64,000 bases of DNA from assembly GCF_022524345.1 (NCBI RefSeq), contig NZ_JAKWJU010000002.1, positions 4,006,501 through 4,070,500 on the forward strand, in the 5' to 3' direction. The notes under the pieces are model-generated. The model was given only the letters and a program-made list of their open reading frames with translations. It searched no databases and had not been told where the DNA came from. Source of the stretch: Streptomyces marispadix (GTDB lineage Bacteria > Actinomycetota > Actinomycetes > Streptomycetales > Streptomycetaceae). Below, piece by piece: positions 30,699-41,546 of the stretch (position 1 is the first letter of the stretch; every line of letters begins with the position of its first letter). The position numbers and the translations under genes were made by a program.

Positions 30699-31070
30699 GT
30701 GCCGGACTATTTCCACGGCTATTCGGTCGTCGGGCTGGTCGCGGTGGTCGGAGTGCTCTTCGTCGCCGTCGCGTTCGGCGCGGGACGGCTGCTGCGGCCG
30801 GTGGTGCCGACGCGGGAGAAATTCCTGACGTACGAATGCGGCGTCGATCCCGTGGGCGAGGGCTGGGCGCACACGCAGATCCGCTACTACGTGTACGCGT
30901 TCCTGTATGTGATCTTCGCCGTCGACTCGGTCTTCCTCTTTCCATGGGCGACCGTCTTCGCTGCGCCCGGCTACGGCGGTGTCACTCTGATCGAGATGTT
31001 CGTCTTCCTCGGATTCCTCACCGTCGGCCTGCTGTACGCATGGAAGAAGGGCGTCCTGGAATGGACGTGA
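30699..31070 (+). CDS. nuoA: NuoA-like subunit, second complex I cluster
   Basis: 123 residues, three membrane helices, full NuoA length. The conserved loop [13 protein letters not shown] with its cysteine (about residues 41-53), which lines the quinone entrance, is present. So is the acidic segment [12 protein letters not shown]. The GTG start follows AGGAAGGG. It overlaps nuoB by 10 bases. This is the first gene of a ten-gene cluster separate from the main nuo operon. Confidence 0.94.
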   Translation: MPDYFHGYSVVGLVAVVGVLFVAVAFGAGRLLRPVVPTREKFLTYECGVDPVGEGWAHTQIRYYVYAFLYVIFAVDSVFLFPWATVFAAPGYGGVTLIEMFVFLGFLTVGLLYAWKKGVLEWT

Positions 31071-31849
31071 ACCGCGACGTGACGAACACGAACGACGACG
31101 TGACGAACGAGGCGAACGGCCGTGAGCGAGGCGGCGGCGCGAGCGGGCCTGCCGGAGAGAGCCGCTCGGGTCCGGTGGTGGTGAAGGCGGCGGCCAAGGC
31201 GCTCGGCCCGCTGGCGAGACTCGCGCCCGAGCCGATGAAGGTCGTACTCAACTGGGGCCGCCGCTACAGCCTCTGGGTCTTCAACTTCGGACTGGCCTGC
31301 TGCGCCATCGAGTTCATCGCGGCCTCCATGGCACGGCACGACTTCATCCGCCTCGGCGTCATCCCCTTCGCGCCCGGACCCCGGCAGGCGGACCTGATGG
31401 TCGTCTCGGGGACGGTCACCGACAAGATGGCGCCCGCGGTGAAGCGCCTGTACGAGCAGATGCCGGAGCCCAAGTACGTGATCTCCTTCGGCGCCTGCTC
31501 CAACTGCGGCGGCCCGTACTGGGATTCGTACTCCGTGACGAAGGGCGTCGACCAGATCATCCCCGTCGATGTGTACGTGCCGGGGTGCCCGCCGCGGCCC
31601 GAGGCGCTGTTGCAGGGCGTGCTGAAGCTCCAGGAGAAGATCGCCCGGGAGTCGACGGCCCAGCGGTACGCAGTCACGTCGCGCGGGCCTTCGACCGCAG
31701 CGCTGCGGAGCGGCCTGGTGGCGCCGCCGGAGGCGAACAGCGGTGCGCGGGACGGGAATTCGGACGCCGGCGCCGACGGCGGAACGCATGGGAGGACGGA
31801 CGGCGAACCGGGCCCCGGTGCCGATCCGGAGGAGGGCGGCGGCCGGTGA
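31061..31849 (+). CDS. nuoB: NuoB-like subunit, second complex I cluster
   Basis: 262 residues. NuoB carries cluster N2, which hands electrons to quinone. All four N2 cysteines are visible: the tandem pair in [10 protein letters not shown] (about 81-90), the one in [12 protein letters not shown] and the one in [12 protein letters not shown]. The core is flanked by a charged 45-residue N-terminal extension and a 60-residue Gly/Asp-rich tail. Start ATG 31061 (or GTG 31067). Its usual partner NuoD, needed to close the quinone pocket, is not encoded in this cluster. Confidence 0.94.
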   Translation: MDVNRDVTNTNDDVTNEANGRERGGGASGPAGESRSGPVVVKAAAKALGPLARLAPEPMKVVLNWGRRYSLWVFNFGLACCAIEFIAASMARHDFIRLGVIPFAPGPRQADLMVVSGTVTDKMAPAVKRLYEQMPEPKYVISFGACSNCGGPYWDSYSVTKGVDQIIPVDVYVPGCPPRPEALLQGVLKLQEKIARESTAQRYAVTSRGPSTAALRSGLVAPPEANSGARDGNSDAGADGGTHGRTDGEPGPGADPEEGGGR

Positions 31850-33258
31850 GCGGGCCCGAGGAGCCGAAGGCAGAGCAGGCCCCGGGCGGGCCGGAGGGTG
31901 CTGACGCGCGTCAGGAACGGGACACGGCGGACGCACGGCCCGAGCCGGAGGGTATGGAGTCGCAGCCGGAGTCGAAGGGCGCGGATGCGCAGGCGCTGCC
32001 GGAGTCGGCGAGGGTTCCGGCCGGCTGGCTGCCCGACGGCGCGGAGGCGCTGTTCGGCGAAGGCGCACGTGCGGAGGAGTCGTACGGCCTGCTGACCGTC
32101 GACGTGCCCCCCGGATCGTGGATCTCCGCGCTCGAAACCGCTCGGGACGGGCTCGGCTGCCGCTTCTTCGACTGGCTGAGCGCGGTGGACGAGCCGGGCA
32201 CCGGCTTCCGGGTGTACGCCCATGTGGTGGCCCTGCCGGGGGGCTCGGGGCCGGAGCCGCGGGACCGGGGACCGGACGCGGCCGACGAAGCGCGAACGGA
32301 GAGCGCGGAGGAAGCGCGATCGGAAGGGCGAACGGAAGCGCCGGAGGCGGGACTTGACGAGCGGGGGCCGGCGGGGCCTCCGTCGGGCGGGGCCGTGCGC
32401 CGGTTGCTGCTGCGTACGACCGTGCCGCACGAGGCGCCCGTACTGCCGACCGCGACCGCCGTCTTCGCGGGTGCCGCCTGGCACGAGCGCGAGACCCACG
32501 AGATGTTCGGCGTCGACTTCAGCGGCCATCCCGGGCTGACTCCGCTGCTGCTGCCCGACTCCTTCGAAGGGCACCCGCTGCGCAAGGACTTCGTACTGGC
32601 CGCACGCGTGGCCAAGGCGTGGCCCGGAGCCGTAGAGCCAGGCGAGTCCTCCCACGGCGCACCGAAACGCAGGCAGATGCTGCCCCCGGGCGTACCGGAC
32701 CCCAACGAATGGGGGCCGCTCAAGGGGCAGTTGCCGCCCGTACCGTCACGGCCCGCACGCGGACGCGCGGGCCGCGCGGGTGCGGCGGAGCGCCCCGCAC
32801 GGCGCGCACGCTCGGCGAGCGCGGGCTCGGCCAGCCAGCGCGGAGACGCGGAGGCGGCGGAACAGCGACCCGGAGGGGAGCGTGCAGCGGAACGCGAACG
32901 GGAGCGGGAGCAGTCTCCCCAGACTCCTGAGCAACCCCCGGGACAGGAGCGGACGGCGCCCGGCGGTGGTGCCGGTCGGCGCAGGCCGTCCGATGCGCCC
33001 TGGCACGACGGCGGCGAGCGTTCCGGCAACACCGGTTCCGGCAACCCCGAATCCGGCAAGGGTGGTTCCGGCGAGGGCGTTTCGGAAGAGTCCGGCTCCC
33101 GCACCACCGATTCCGGTCGTGGCGGCGCGGGCGGCGAAGGCTCCGACCCCGGTGCGGAAGGCTCCGACTCCGGTGGCGAGGGCTCCGACTCCGGTGGCGA
33201 GGGCTCCGACTCCGGTGGCGAGGGCTCCGGTCCGCGACCGCCGAAGGGAGGCGCCTGA
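31846..33258 (+). CDS. nuoC: NuoC-like subunit with long repetitive tail
   Basis: 470 residues. The 30-kDa-subunit signature [37 protein letters not shown] (about 217-253) identifies NuoC, a structural subunit of the hydrophilic arm. The N-terminal 50 residues are Glu/Ala-rich. An acidic insertion of about 45 residues splits the conserved domain. The last 190 residues are disordered and end in heptad repeats EGSDSGG encoded by a 21-bp tandem array. No NuoD domain is fused at either end. Both ends overlap neighbours by 1-4 bases. Confidence 0.9.
   Translation: MSGPEEPKAEQAPGGPEGADARQERDTADARPEPEGMESQPESKGADAQALPESARVPAGWLPDGAEALFGEGARAEESYGLLTVDVPPGSWISALETARDGLGCRFFDWLSAVDEPGTGFRVYAHVVALPGGSGPEPRDRGPDAADEARTESAEEARSEGRTEAPEAGLDERGPAGPPSGGAVRRLLLRTTVPHEAPVLPTATAVFAGAAWHERETHEMFGVDFSGHPGLTPLLLPDSFEGHPLRKDFVLAARVAKAWPGAVEPGESSHGAPKRRQMLPPGVPDPNEWGPLKGQLPPVPSRPARGRAGRAGAAERPARRARSASAGSASQRGDAEAAEQRPGGERAAEREREREQSPQTPEQPPGQERTAPGGGAGRRRPSDAPWHDGGERSGNTGSGNPESGKGGSGEGVSEESGSRTTDSGRGGAGGEGSDPGAEGSDSGGEGSDSGGEGSDSGGEGSGPRPPKGGA
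33136..33234. repeat. 21-bp tandem repeat in nuoC tail
   Basis: Four full copies start at 33136, 33157, 33178 and 33199, with a 15-base partial copy following; copies 3 and 4 are identical. It is in frame and encodes [28 protein letters not shown]. Copy number is likely to vary between strains. Confidence 0.9.
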
Positions 33259-34217
33259 TGGATGTGGTCGACGTCCTCTGGCGGCTGCTCGCCGTACTGC
33301 TGGCGTTTCTGCTGCTGCCGCTGATCGTCGGACAGGCCGAGCACAAGGCGATGGCGCACATGCAGGGCCGCGTCGGGCCCATGTACGCGGGCGGCTTCCA
33401 CGGCTGGGCCCAACTCGTCGCCGACGGGGTGAAGTTCGCGCAGAAGGAGGACATCGTCCCCGATGGCGCCGACCGGCGGATCTTCCAACTGGCCCCCGCC
33501 GTCGCGCTGTTGCCGTACCTCGTGGTGCTGATCGCGATTCCCGTCGGGGACGGCGACGCGGTCGGCCAGGCCGTCGACGCGGGCGTCTTCTTCGTACTCG
33601 CCGTGATGGGCGTCGGCGTACTGGGCTCGCTCATGGGCGGCTGGGCCTCCGCGAACAAGTTCTCGCTGCTGGGCGGACTTCGTACGGCGGCCCAACTGCT
33701 CGCGTACGAACTGCCGATGCTGCTCGCCGCCGCCTCCGTCGCGATGGCCGCGGGCACGCTGTCCCTCACCGGCATCCTCGACGCCTGGCAGTGGTGGTGG
33801 CTGCCGTGGCAGGTCGCCGGCGGGCTCGTCTTCTTCACGGCAGGGCTGGCCGAGTTGCAGCGTCCGCCGTTCGACGCCCCGGTCGCCGACTCGGAGATCA
33901 TCTTCGGCGCGTACACCGAGTACACGGGGCTGCGCTTCGCGCTCTTCCTGCTCGCCGAGTACGCGGGCATCGTCGTGCTCTCCGCGCTGACGGCCGTGCT
34001 CTTCCTCGGCGGCTGGCACGGACCCGCCTCCGACTCGATCGGCTGGGTGTGGACGCTGCTGAAGACCGCCGTCCTCGCCTTCGTCGTCATCTGGCTGCGG
34101 GTGAGCTATCCGCGGCTGCGTGAGGACCAGATCCAGCGGGTGGCCTGGACCGTGCTCGTGCCGCTCGCCCTTCTCCAGATCGCCCTCACCGGCGTCGTCA
34201 AGGTGGTGATCCAGTAA
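33258..34217 (+). CDS. nuoH: NuoH-like subunit, second complex I cluster
   Basis: 319 residues, close to E. coli length and without the tail of the main NuoH. Eight helices are evident. The first quinone-site loop reads [15 protein letters not shown] instead of [14 protein letters not shown]. The acidic loop reads [24 protein letters not shown], so one conserved Glu is Val and the next is Asp compared with PESEGDL of the main copy. These changes lie at the proton/quinone coupling point, so altered rather than standard activity is possible. The start overlaps the nuoC stop by one base. Confidence 0.93.
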   Translation: MDVVDVLWRLLAVLLAFLLLPLIVGQAEHKAMAHMQGRVGPMYAGGFHGWAQLVADGVKFAQKEDIVPDGADRRIFQLAPAVALLPYLVVLIAIPVGDGDAVGQAVDAGVFFVLAVMGVGVLGSLMGGWASANKFSLLGGLRTAAQLLAYELPMLLAAASVAMAAGTLSLTGILDAWQWWWLPWQVAGGLVFFTAGLAELQRPPFDAPVADSEIIFGAYTEYTGLRFALFLLAEYAGIVVLSALTAVLFLGGWHGPASDSIGWVWTLLKTAVLAFVVIWLRVSYPRLREDQIQRVAWTVLVPLALLQIALTGVVKVVIQ

Positions 34218-34906
34218 TGCCCGTGCCCGGCTCGGGACTGGCGAAGGGCCTCGCCGTCACCCTTCGTACGATGACGCGCCGCTCGGTCACCGCGCACTAT
34301 CCCGACGCGGCGCCCCAACTGCCGCCACGCAGCCGCGGAGTGATCGGCCTCTTCGAGGAGAACTGCACCGTCTGCATGCTCTGCGCCCGCGAGTGTCCCG
34401 ACTGGTGCATCTACATCGACTCGCACAAGGAGACGATGCCCGCCGCCGCACCCGGAGGACGCGAGCGCAGCCGCAACGTGCTCGACCGCTTCGCCATCGA
34501 CTTCGCGCTGTGCATGTACTGCGGCATCTGCATCGACGTGTGCCCCTTCGACGCGCTGTTCTGGTCACCGGAGTTCGAGTACGCCGAGACCGACATCCGC
34601 GAACTCACCCATGAACGGGACAAGCTCCGGGAGTGGATGTGGACGGTGCCCGAGCCGCCGCCGCTCGATCCGGCGGCCGAGGAGCCGAAGGAGATCGGCG
34701 CCGCGCGTAAGACGGCGGACAAACTCGCGGCACGGCAGGCGGAGTCGGCACCCGAGGGTCCGACCGCACCCGAGGGTCCGACCGCACCCGGAGGCCCGGC
34801 GGGAGCCGAGCAGGCGCCGGATCACGCACCGGAGGCGAGGGAGCAGGCGCCCGAACAGACGCAGGAGCCCCGGCGCCCCGGCGGCGAGCAGGAGGGCGAT
34901 TCGTGA
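34217..34906 (+). CDS. nuoI: NuoI-like ferredoxin subunit, second complex I cluster
   Basis: 229 residues. Two complete [4Fe-4S] motifs are present, [12 protein letters not shown] (about 52-63) and [12 protein letters not shown] (about 97-108). The core is followed by a 75-residue tail with repeated EGPTAP units. It should relay electrons to NuoB. ATG overlaps the nuoH TAA in TAATG. Without NuoE, F or G in the cluster, its own electron donor could be ferredoxin rather than NADH; that is inference. Confidence 0.93.
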   Translation: MPVPGSGLAKGLAVTLRTMTRRSVTAHYPDAAPQLPPRSRGVIGLFEENCTVCMLCARECPDWCIYIDSHKETMPAAAPGGRERSRNVLDRFAIDFALCMYCGICIDVCPFDALFWSPEFEYAETDIRELTHERDKLREWMWTVPEPPPLDPAAEEPKEIGAARKTADKLAARQAESAPEGPTAPEGPTAPGGPAGAEQAPDHAPEAREQAPEQTQEPRRPGGEQEGDS

Positions 34907-35547
34907 ACGCAGCCGTATCCGCCGCCACTTCGCTCACCGCATCCACATCCCCTTCCGCCCTGACCGCCGACGCCTCCGCCGCGACCGCAACGGCCGCCGC
35001 CCACCCCGGCTTCCTCTCACCCACCGGCGTCGAGATCGTCTTCGTACTGGTCGGGCTGGCCACCTTCGGCGCCGCGCTCGTCACCGTCACCACCCGGCAA
35101 CTCGTGCACGCCGCGCTGTGGCTGGTGGCTGCGCTCGGCGGGGTGGCAGTCGAATATCTGCTTCTCACCGCCGAGTTCATCGCGTGGGTCCAGGTACTGA
35201 TCTACGTCGGTTCGGTCGTCGTGCTCCTGCTGTTCGGGCTGATGCTCACGAAGGCGCCCATAGGGCCCTCACCCGACGCCGACTCCGGCAACAGATGGCT
35301 CGCACTCGCCGTCGCCCTCGTATCAGCGGCCACTCTCGTCACTCTCGTCGTCGACGCGTTCCGTACGACCTGGATCGATCTGCGCACGTCGGCGGAGGGT
35401 TCCACCCGGGTCACCGGTGAAGCGCTCTTCCGAGGCTGGGTACTTCCCTTCGAAGCCTTGTCCGTACTGCTGCTCGCGGCGCTCGTCGGTGCCATAGTCC
35501 TCTCCCGGAAGGCGGCACCGGAGAAGAAGCAGGAGGGGCAGCGCTGA
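34903..35547 (+). CDS. nuoJ: NuoJ-like subunit, second complex I cluster
   Basis: 214 residues, five helices. The coupling-helix motif [24 protein letters not shown] (about 86-109) corresponds to TM3 of NuoJ. A 45-residue Ala/Thr/Ser-rich segment precedes the first helix. GTG 34903 overlaps the nuoI stop by 4 bases. It is shorter than the 329-residue main NuoJ because it lacks the long cytoplasmic tail. Confidence 0.92.
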   Translation: MNAAVSAATSLTASTSPSALTADASAATATAAAHPGFLSPTGVEIVFVLVGLATFGAALVTVTTRQLVHAALWLVAALGGVAVEYLLLTAEFIAWVQVLIYVGSVVVLLLFGLMLTKAPIGPSPDADSGNRWLALAVALVSAATLVTLVVDAFRTTWIDLRTSAEGSTRVTGEALFRGWVLPFEALSVLLLAALVGAIVLSRKAAPEKKQEGQR

Positions 35548-36107
35548 TGCACATCGCCTACCCGGCCGTACTCGCAGCCCTGCTCTTCTCCACCGGTCTC
35601 TACGGCGTACTCGCCCGCCGCAACGCCATCCTCATGCTGATGTCGGTCGAGTTGATGCTCAACGCCGTCAATCTCAACCTCGTCGCCTTCGACGCCTGGC
35701 TCCGCGAGGAACTGCACACGGGCCAGGCCCTCGCGCTGTTCACCATCGCCATCGCCGCCGCCGAGATCGGCATCGGCCTCGCCATCGTGCTGCTCGTGTA
35801 CCGCACCCGGGGCAGCTCCGACATCGACCGGCTGAGAGACCTGCGCGAGGGCGGCCCGGGCGACCCCGGCGGAGACGCGACCGACGGCCCCGGGCCGGAC
35901 GGCCCGCACACCGGCACCGGTACCGGCACCGACAGCGGACCTGACTCCGGTACGGACACCACCGGCACCGGCACAACCCCGTCCGGCAGCACAGCAGGCA
36001 GAGCAACAGGCGTCGCAGGCACGGCAGACAGAGCAACGGACAGCGCAACAGGCGATCCGACAGGCAAGACGGCTACCACCACCGGCAGCGGGAGGCAGAA
36101 AGCGTGA
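35547..36107 (+). CDS. nuoK: NuoK-like subunit with long hydrophilic tail
   Basis: 186 residues. The first 95 are a normal NuoK with three helices and both buried glutamates ([25 protein letters not shown]). The remaining 90 residues are a Gly/Thr/Asp/Pro-rich tail with [14 protein letters not shown] repeats, which NuoK of the main operon lacks. ATG overlaps the preceding TGA by one base. Confidence 0.92.
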   Translation: MHIAYPAVLAALLFSTGLYGVLARRNAILMLMSVELMLNAVNLNLVAFDAWLREELHTGQALALFTIAIAAAEIGIGLAIVLLVYRTRGSSDIDRLRDLREGGPGDPGGDATDGPGPDGPHTGTGTGTDSGPDSGTDTTGTGTTPSGSTAGRATGVAGTADRATDSATGDPTGKTATTTGSGRQKA

Positions 36108-38134
36108 GCACCACGACCCTGGCCGCCCTCGTCCCCCTGCTGCCGTTCCTCGGCGCCGTCGCCGGCCTGCTCACCGGTCGCCGCGCGCCCGGCTTCGCGC
36201 AGCCGCTCGCCGTACTGCCGACGCTGCTCTCCACGGCGTTCGCGGTCACCGTCGCCGTACGACAGGGCGGCGGCGAGCCCATCAAGGCGGCGACCGAGCT
36301 GACGCCGACGGGCGACGCCGCGCTGCCGATCCAACTCGCCCTGCAACTCGACGGGTTCGCCGTACTCGTCGCCGTGCTCGTCGGTGTCGTCGCCTCCTGC
36401 GTGCAGCTCTACTCCACCGGCTATCTGCGCGACGACCCCCGCTACGCCAGCTACGCCGCCTTCGTCTCCCTCTTCACCGCCGCGATGCTGCTCGTCGTCT
36501 ACGCGGACGACCTGATCGTGCTGCTCGTCGGCTGGGAAGTCATGGGCATCTGCTCGTACTTCCTCGTCGGTCACTACTGGGAGACCCAGGCCGCGCGGGC
36601 CGCGTCCATCAAGGCGTTCCTGGTCACCAAGCTCGGCGATGTCCCCTTCCTCATCGGCATCCTCGTACTCGCCACCGACGCCGGTACCTTCCGCATCAGC
36701 GGCATCACCTCCAAACTCACCTCCCAGCTCGCCCAGTTCGAGCTGACGCACCCCACCGTCGTCGCGCTGCTGCTGCTCGCGGGCATCGCGGGCAAGTCCG
36801 CTCAGTTCCCGCTGAACACATGGCTGCCCGACGCCATGGCCGGCCCGACGCCCGTCTCCGCGCTGATCCACGCCGCCACGATGGTCGCCGCCGGCGTGTA
36901 CGTCGTCGCCAGGCTGCTGCCGGTCTTCGAAGCATCCACCGCAGCGCTCGTCGTACTCGCCGCCATGGCCGCCGTGACGATCGTCGGTTCTGCGCTGGCC
37001 GCGCTCGCCCAGGACGACGTCAAACGCGTCCTCGCCTACTCGACGATCGGCCAACTCGCCTATATGGCCGGTGCGTTGGCCGTCGCCGACCGCAGTGCCG
37101 CCGTCTTCCACCTCCTCACTCACGGTGCGTTCAAGGCGCTGCTCTTCCTCGCCGCGGGCGTCGTCATCCACGCCGCCGGCACGAACTCGCTCGCCGCCAT
37201 GTCCCGTATGGGCGGCCTCACCAAGATCGCCCCGGACGCGTACTGGACGATGACGATCGGGCTGCTCGCGCTCGCCGCCCTGCCTCCCTTCAGCGGCTTC
37301 TTCTCCAAGGAAGCCGTCTTCGCCGCCGCCGAGCACGCCGCGTTCGGCGGCGCCCACGCCGAGGGCGTCCCCACGGCGGCCGGGTGGATCGTGCTCATCT
37401 CCGGCATGCTCGGCGCGCTGCTCACGGCCGCGTACGCCACACGGCTGTGGCTGCTCGCCTTCCGGGGCGAGGGCCCGCGCGCCTCCTCCGAAGAGCACGG
37501 ACGTGAACCCGCCGTCATGAACGTCGTGTTGTGGCTGCTGGCCATCCCCTCCCTCGCGCTCGGACTCGCCGCCGGTGTGCTGCCGGGCTGGTTCGACAGC
37601 GGCTCCCTCGCCCCCTCACTCGCGACATCCGTACCGGCCACGGGCGTCGCCGCCGTCGGTGTCCTCGTCACATACGGCGCCTGGCGGCACACCACCTCCC
37701 TCGCCGCGTCCCGCGCCCCACTGGGTGCCGTAGCCGCACACCCGCAGGGTGACCCGGCCCTGTCGGAGGCCGAGGCCATCGCCACCCATGAGCCCGCCTA
37801 CGGGGACATCGCCTCCGCCCCCGACCCGGCAGACCCCGGAAGGCTGCTGCTCGGCCCCCTCCACCAGGCAGCGGCACACGGCTTCCATCTGGACGCCGCC
37901 TACCGGGCGTTGTTCGTACGCCCGGCAGAGGCCGCAGCCCGGCTCGTCCGCTTCCTCGACCGCGAGGTCGTCGACACCTGGGTGCGTGCCGCCGCCCTCG
38001 GACCCGGCCTGCTGGGCACGCTCGTACGCCGCACCCAGACCGGCAACACGCAGACCTACCTCGGCGCGCTCGTGGTGGGCTCGCTGCTGCTCACCGTGGC
38101 CGTCGTCCTGGTCGCCGGAAACGGAGGAGCCTGA
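36104..38134 (+). CDS. nuoL: NuoL-like subunit, second complex I cluster
   Basis: 676 residues. Antiporter-like pumping subunit with the C-terminal lateral helix. The channel glutamate is in [18 protein letters not shown] (about 143-160); the helix signature [25 protein letters not shown] is intact. GTG 36104 overlaps the nuoK stop by 4 bases, and nuoM starts 2 bases after the stop. All residues that I can recognise as essential for proton transfer are kept, so this is not a decaying copy. Confidence 0.95.
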   Translation: MSTTTLAALVPLLPFLGAVAGLLTGRRAPGFAQPLAVLPTLLSTAFAVTVAVRQGGGEPIKAATELTPTGDAALPIQLALQLDGFAVLVAVLVGVVASCVQLYSTGYLRDDPRYASYAAFVSLFTAAMLLVVYADDLIVLLVGWEVMGICSYFLVGHYWETQAARAASIKAFLVTKLGDVPFLIGILVLATDAGTFRISGITSKLTSQLAQFELTHPTVVALLLLAGIAGKSAQFPLNTWLPDAMAGPTPVSALIHAATMVAAGVYVVARLLPVFEASTAALVVLAAMAAVTIVGSALAALAQDDVKRVLAYSTIGQLAYMAGALAVADRSAAVFHLLTHGAFKALLFLAAGVVIHAAGTNSLAAMSRMGGLTKIAPDAYWTMTIGLLALAALPPFSGFFSKEAVFAAAEHAAFGGAHAEGVPTAAGWIVLISGMLGALLTAAYATRLWLLAFRGEGPRASSEEHGREPAVMNVVLWLLAIPSLALGLAAGVLPGWFDSGSLAPSLATSVPATGVAAVGVLVTYGAWRHTTSLAASRAPLGAVAAHPQGDPALSEAEAIATHEPAYGDIASAPDPADPGRLLLGPLHQAAAHGFHLDAAYRALFVRPAEAAARLVRFLDREVVDTWVRAAALGPGLLGTLVRRTQTGNTQTYLGALVVGSLLLTVAVVLVAGNGGA

Positions 38135-38136
38135 CC

Positions 38137-39900
38137 GTGATCCCCCTCGGCAACGCCGCCATGCAGGCGCTCCTCATCGCCGTACTCGTACTTCCACTGC
38201 TCGGCTCGGCCGCCGCGCTGCTGCCGGCACCGCCCGGGCTCAAGGGCCGCGACCCGGAACAGGCCGTGCTGCGGCACGGAGTAACCGTCACCGGCGCCGT
38301 GCTCGTCGCCTCCGTCGTACTCGCGCTCGGCTTCGACACCGCACGGCCCGGGACCATGCAGGCCGAGTCCGACGTCGAGTGGATTCCCTCCCTGGGCGTT
38401 CACCTCCATCTCGGGGTCGACGGCGTCTCGTTGCCACTGCTCGTACTGACCGCTCTGCTCACCTTCCTCTGCTCTCTGCACAGTTACGGGGCGCACCTCA
38501 AGGCAGCGCCCGCGAGCGGCGACAGCTCGAAGGAGGGCCGGGACCAGGACGGCGACCGCACCGAAGGCGCCGCCGCGGCCCGACTCCACGGCACACCCCA
38601 GGCGTTCGTCGCCCTGCTGCTCCTCCTGGAGGCCGGGACGCTGGCGACCTTCGCCACCCTCGACCTCCTGCTGTTCTTCCTCGCGTTCGAGACCGTGCTC
38701 GTCCCGATGTACTTCCTGATCGCCCGCTGGGGGGTGGCCGACCCCCGCGAACGGGCCGCAGCCGCCTGGAAGTTCATCCTCTACACGCTGCTCGGCTCCG
38801 TCGTGATGCTGCTCGGCCTCCTCCTCATCGGTCTCAAAAGCGGCACTTTCGACATCGTGGCACTCGCCACTGACAGTCACCCCGAGCTGAGCCGCACCAC
38901 CCAGATACTCGCCGTCCTCGCCGTGGGCGCCGGGCTCGCGGTGAAGACCCCGATGTGGCCGCTGCACAGCTGGCTGCCCGACGCGCACACCGCCGCTCCG
39001 ACCGTCGGCTCCGTACTCCTGGCAGGCGTTCTGCTGAAGATGGGCACCTACGGCTTCGTACGGATACTGCTGCCGGTCGCCCCCGAGGGGATGCACACCT
39101 TCGCCCCGTATCTCGCCGCCCTCGCCGTGACCGGGATCGTCTACGGATCGCTCGCCTGCCTCGCCCTCGCACGCCGGGGCGCCGGCGGCGACCTCAAGCG
39201 CCTCATCGCGTACTCCTCCGTCGGCCACATGGGCTTCGTGCTGCTCGGCATCGCGACCATGACCCCCACAGGCGTCAACGGCGCCCTCTTCGCGAACATC
39301 GCCCACGGTCTGATCACCGGCCTGCTCTTCTTCCTGGTCGGCGCCCTGAAGGAGCGCACGGGCAGCACGAGTCTCGACACACTTTCGGGGGAGACCGGCG
39401 GAGCGCTCTACGGCACCGCGCCCCGCTTCGGCGGGCTGATCGCCTTCGGCGCCGTCGCCTCGCTCGGACTGCCCGGACTCGCGGGTTTCTGGGGCGAGAT
39501 GCTGACACTGCTCGGCGCGTACGACCCGGCCGGCGGCCTCAGCCGCCCCGCGTTCACCACGTACATGGCGATCGGCGGCCTCGGAACGCTGCTGACGGCC
39601 GCGTACATGCTCGTCGTCGTACGCCGTGTCTGCATGGGCGATCCCCTGGAGGAGCGCGGCGACGCACACCACCGCGAACGCTGGCAGCTCAAGGACCCCG
39701 ACCCCGGCACCTCGCCCGAGCCGCAGGCCGCGGGCGCGCACCCGGCCCCGGCGACCGTGCGCCTGCCCGACCTGCGCGGCTACGAGTACGCGGCCTGGAC
39801 GCCGCTGGTCGTCCTCACCGTCGCCGCCGGGCTGTGGCCCGCGCTGCTCCTCGGGCTCACCGACCCCGCGGTACAGAGCCTGCTGGGGGTCGCCCGATGA
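38137..39900 (+). CDS. nuoM: NuoM-like subunit, second complex I cluster
   Basis: 587 residues. Antiporter-like subunit. The conserved glutamate is in FFLAFETVLVPMYFLIARW and MWPLHSWLPDAHTAAPTVGSVLLAG is the NuoM signature. There is a hydrophilic loop of about 35 residues near 120-155, in the same place as the loop in other actinobacterial copies. GTG start; the 3' end overlaps nuoN by 4 bases. Confidence 0.95.
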   Translation: MIPLGNAAMQALLIAVLVLPLLGSAAALLPAPPGLKGRDPEQAVLRHGVTVTGAVLVASVVLALGFDTARPGTMQAESDVEWIPSLGVHLHLGVDGVSLPLLVLTALLTFLCSLHSYGAHLKAAPASGDSSKEGRDQDGDRTEGAAAARLHGTPQAFVALLLLLEAGTLATFATLDLLLFFLAFETVLVPMYFLIARWGVADPRERAAAAWKFILYTLLGSVVMLLGLLLIGLKSGTFDIVALATDSHPELSRTTQILAVLAVGAGLAVKTPMWPLHSWLPDAHTAAPTVGSVLLAGVLLKMGTYGFVRILLPVAPEGMHTFAPYLAALAVTGIVYGSLACLALARRGAGGDLKRLIAYSSVGHMGFVLLGIATMTPTGVNGALFANIAHGLITGLLFFLVGALKERTGSTSLDTLSGETGGALYGTAPRFGGLIAFGAVASLGLPGLAGFWGEMLTLLGAYDPAGGLSRPAFTTYMAIGGLGTLLTAAYMLVVVRRVCMGDPLEERGDAHHRERWQLKDPDPGTSPEPQAAGAHPAPATVRLPDLRGYEYAAWTPLVVLTVAAGLWPALLLGLTDPAVQSLLGVAR

Positions 39901-41546
39901 CCGTCCTCGCCCAGGGCGCCGCGCACACTGCCCAGTTCGCGACCTCCGCGGAGCTCGCTGCCCCGGCGCAACTCGCGGAGTCCGCCGTCCAGTCCGTCGA
40001 CTGGCTCGCGATCTCCCCGCCCACGATCGCCGCCGTGGCCGGACTCGCCGTACTCGTCGCCGACCTCTTCCTCTCCGAACGAGCCAAGCGGCTTCTCGGC
40101 CCCCTCTCCGCCGCCGCCCTGCTGCTGTCGGCCCTGCCCCTGCTCTTCCTCCGTACGAGGGACCTGGGGACGTTCTGCCTCCCCGACGAGGCGCAGACGT
40201 GCAGCTACTCCGCCGACACCCTCGCCCTCGTGCTCCAATTCCTCATCCTGGGCGCCGCGTTCGTCACCGCGCTGCTGTCGATGCCCGCGGTACGCGACCT
40301 GGGCCTGCCGCCCGGCGAGTACTGGTTCCTGCTGCTGTCCGCCACCGCCGGGGCCGCGCTCGTCCCCGCCTCACGCGATCTGGTCACCCTCGTCATCGCG
40401 CTGGAGACCGCGTCGCTGCCCGCCTTCGCGCTCGTGGGAATGCGGCGCGGAAGCCGCGGTTCCGCCGAGGCCGCGCTGAAGTTCTTCCTCTCCTCCGTCA
40501 CCGCCACCGCCGTGACCCTCCTCGGCGCGAGCTTCCTCTACGCCGTAACGGGCACCCTCTACTTCCGCGGCATCAGCGAGGGCCTCACCCGAGCCGATCC
40601 GCAGCTCGACGCCCTCGGCAGCGCCGGGCTCGCCCTCACACTCGTGGGCTTCGCCTTCAAGGCGTCGGTCGTCCCGTTCCACTTCTGGGTCCCCGACACC
40701 TATGTGGGCGCCCCCGTGCCCGTCGCCGCCTTCCTCTCGGTGGTCGGCAAGAGCGCGGGCATCTCCGGCCTCATCCTCCTTCTCGTCCAGGCGTTCTCCT
40801 CCCGTGCGGAACTCTGGGGCCCCGCGCTGGGAGTGCTCGCCGCCGTCACCATGACCGCGGGCAACGCCGCCGCCCTGCGCCAGCGCACCGACCGTGCGCA
40901 CAGCGCCGTACGCCTGCTGGCCTGGTCCTCCGTCGGCCAGGCTGGATATCTCCTGGTGCCGCTGGCCGCCGCCGCTGCGGACGCCGGGGGTACGGAACCC
41001 TCCGGCCCGGCGCTCTCCACGGTCGGCGCCACCGTCGCGTATCTGCTGATGTACGCCGCCGTGAACCTCGGCGCGTTCGCCGTCGTCGCCCACATCGCCC
41101 GCACCAGCGGCCCCAACCGCCTCGCCGACTACCGCGGCCTCTACGCCTCCCACCCCCTCGCCGCCCTGGCGCTCGCCTTCTTCCTGCTCTGCCTCGCGGG
41201 TCTGCCGCCCGGTGTCATCGGCCTCTTCGCCAAGGTCGCGATCTTCTCCACCGCCGTGGGCAGCGGCCTGGGCTGGCTCGCCGTGATCATGGCCGTCAAC
41301 GTGGTGCTCGCCCTCTTCTACTACCTGCGCTGGACGGCCCTGGTCTTCCGTACGGGTGCGACATCGGCGTCCGCCGCGTCCGCGACTCCCGTACCGGCTG
41401 CCGAACCGGTGCCCGACGGCGCACGCCGGGGTCCGCGCATGGCACCGCCGCTGGCCGTCGGCATCGCCCTCACCGCGGCAGCGGGCATCGCGCTCTCCGT
41501 CGACCCGGACCTGGTGCTCACGTTCACGTCGGGCGGCCTGCGCTAG
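39897..41546 (+). CDS. nuoN: NuoN-like subunit, second complex I cluster
   Basis: 549 residues. Antiporter-like subunit; the channel glutamate is in LVIALETASLPAFALVGM, and FKASVVPFHFWVPDTYVGAPVPVAAF is the NuoN signature. A 40-residue Ala/Ser/Gln-rich lead precedes the first helix. ATG 39897 overlaps the nuoM stop. It is the last gene of the cluster; no clear hairpin follows and htpX is 303 bases on. Confidence 0.95.
   Translation: MTVLAQGAAHTAQFATSAELAAPAQLAESAVQSVDWLAISPPTIAAVAGLAVLVADLFLSERAKRLLGPLSAAALLLSALPLLFLRTRDLGTFCLPDEAQTCSYSADTLALVLQFLILGAAFVTALLSMPAVRDLGLPPGEYWFLLLSATAGAALVPASRDLVTLVIALETASLPAFALVGMRRGSRGSAEAALKFFLSSVTATAVTLLGASFLYAVTGTLYFRGISEGLTRADPQLDALGSAGLALTLVGFAFKASVVPFHFWVPDTYVGAPVPVAAFLSVVGKSAGISGLILLLVQAFSSRAELWGPALGVLAAVTMTAGNAAALRQRTDRAHSAVRLLAWSSVGQAGYLLVPLAAAAADAGGTEPSGPALSTVGATVAYLLMYAAVNLGAFAVVAHIARTSGPNRLADYRGLYASHPLAALALAFFLLCLAGLPPGVIGLFAKVAIFSTAVGSGLGWLAVIMAVNVVLALFYYLRWTALVFRTGATSASAASATPVPAAEPVPDGARRGPRMAPPLAVGIALTAAAGIALSVDPDLVLTFTSGGLR

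Noticed and set aside
30699..41546. Hidden or fused NuoD in the second nuo cluster
   Set aside because: Genes abut or overlap throughout, and the NuoC tail is low-complexity with no NuoD motifs.
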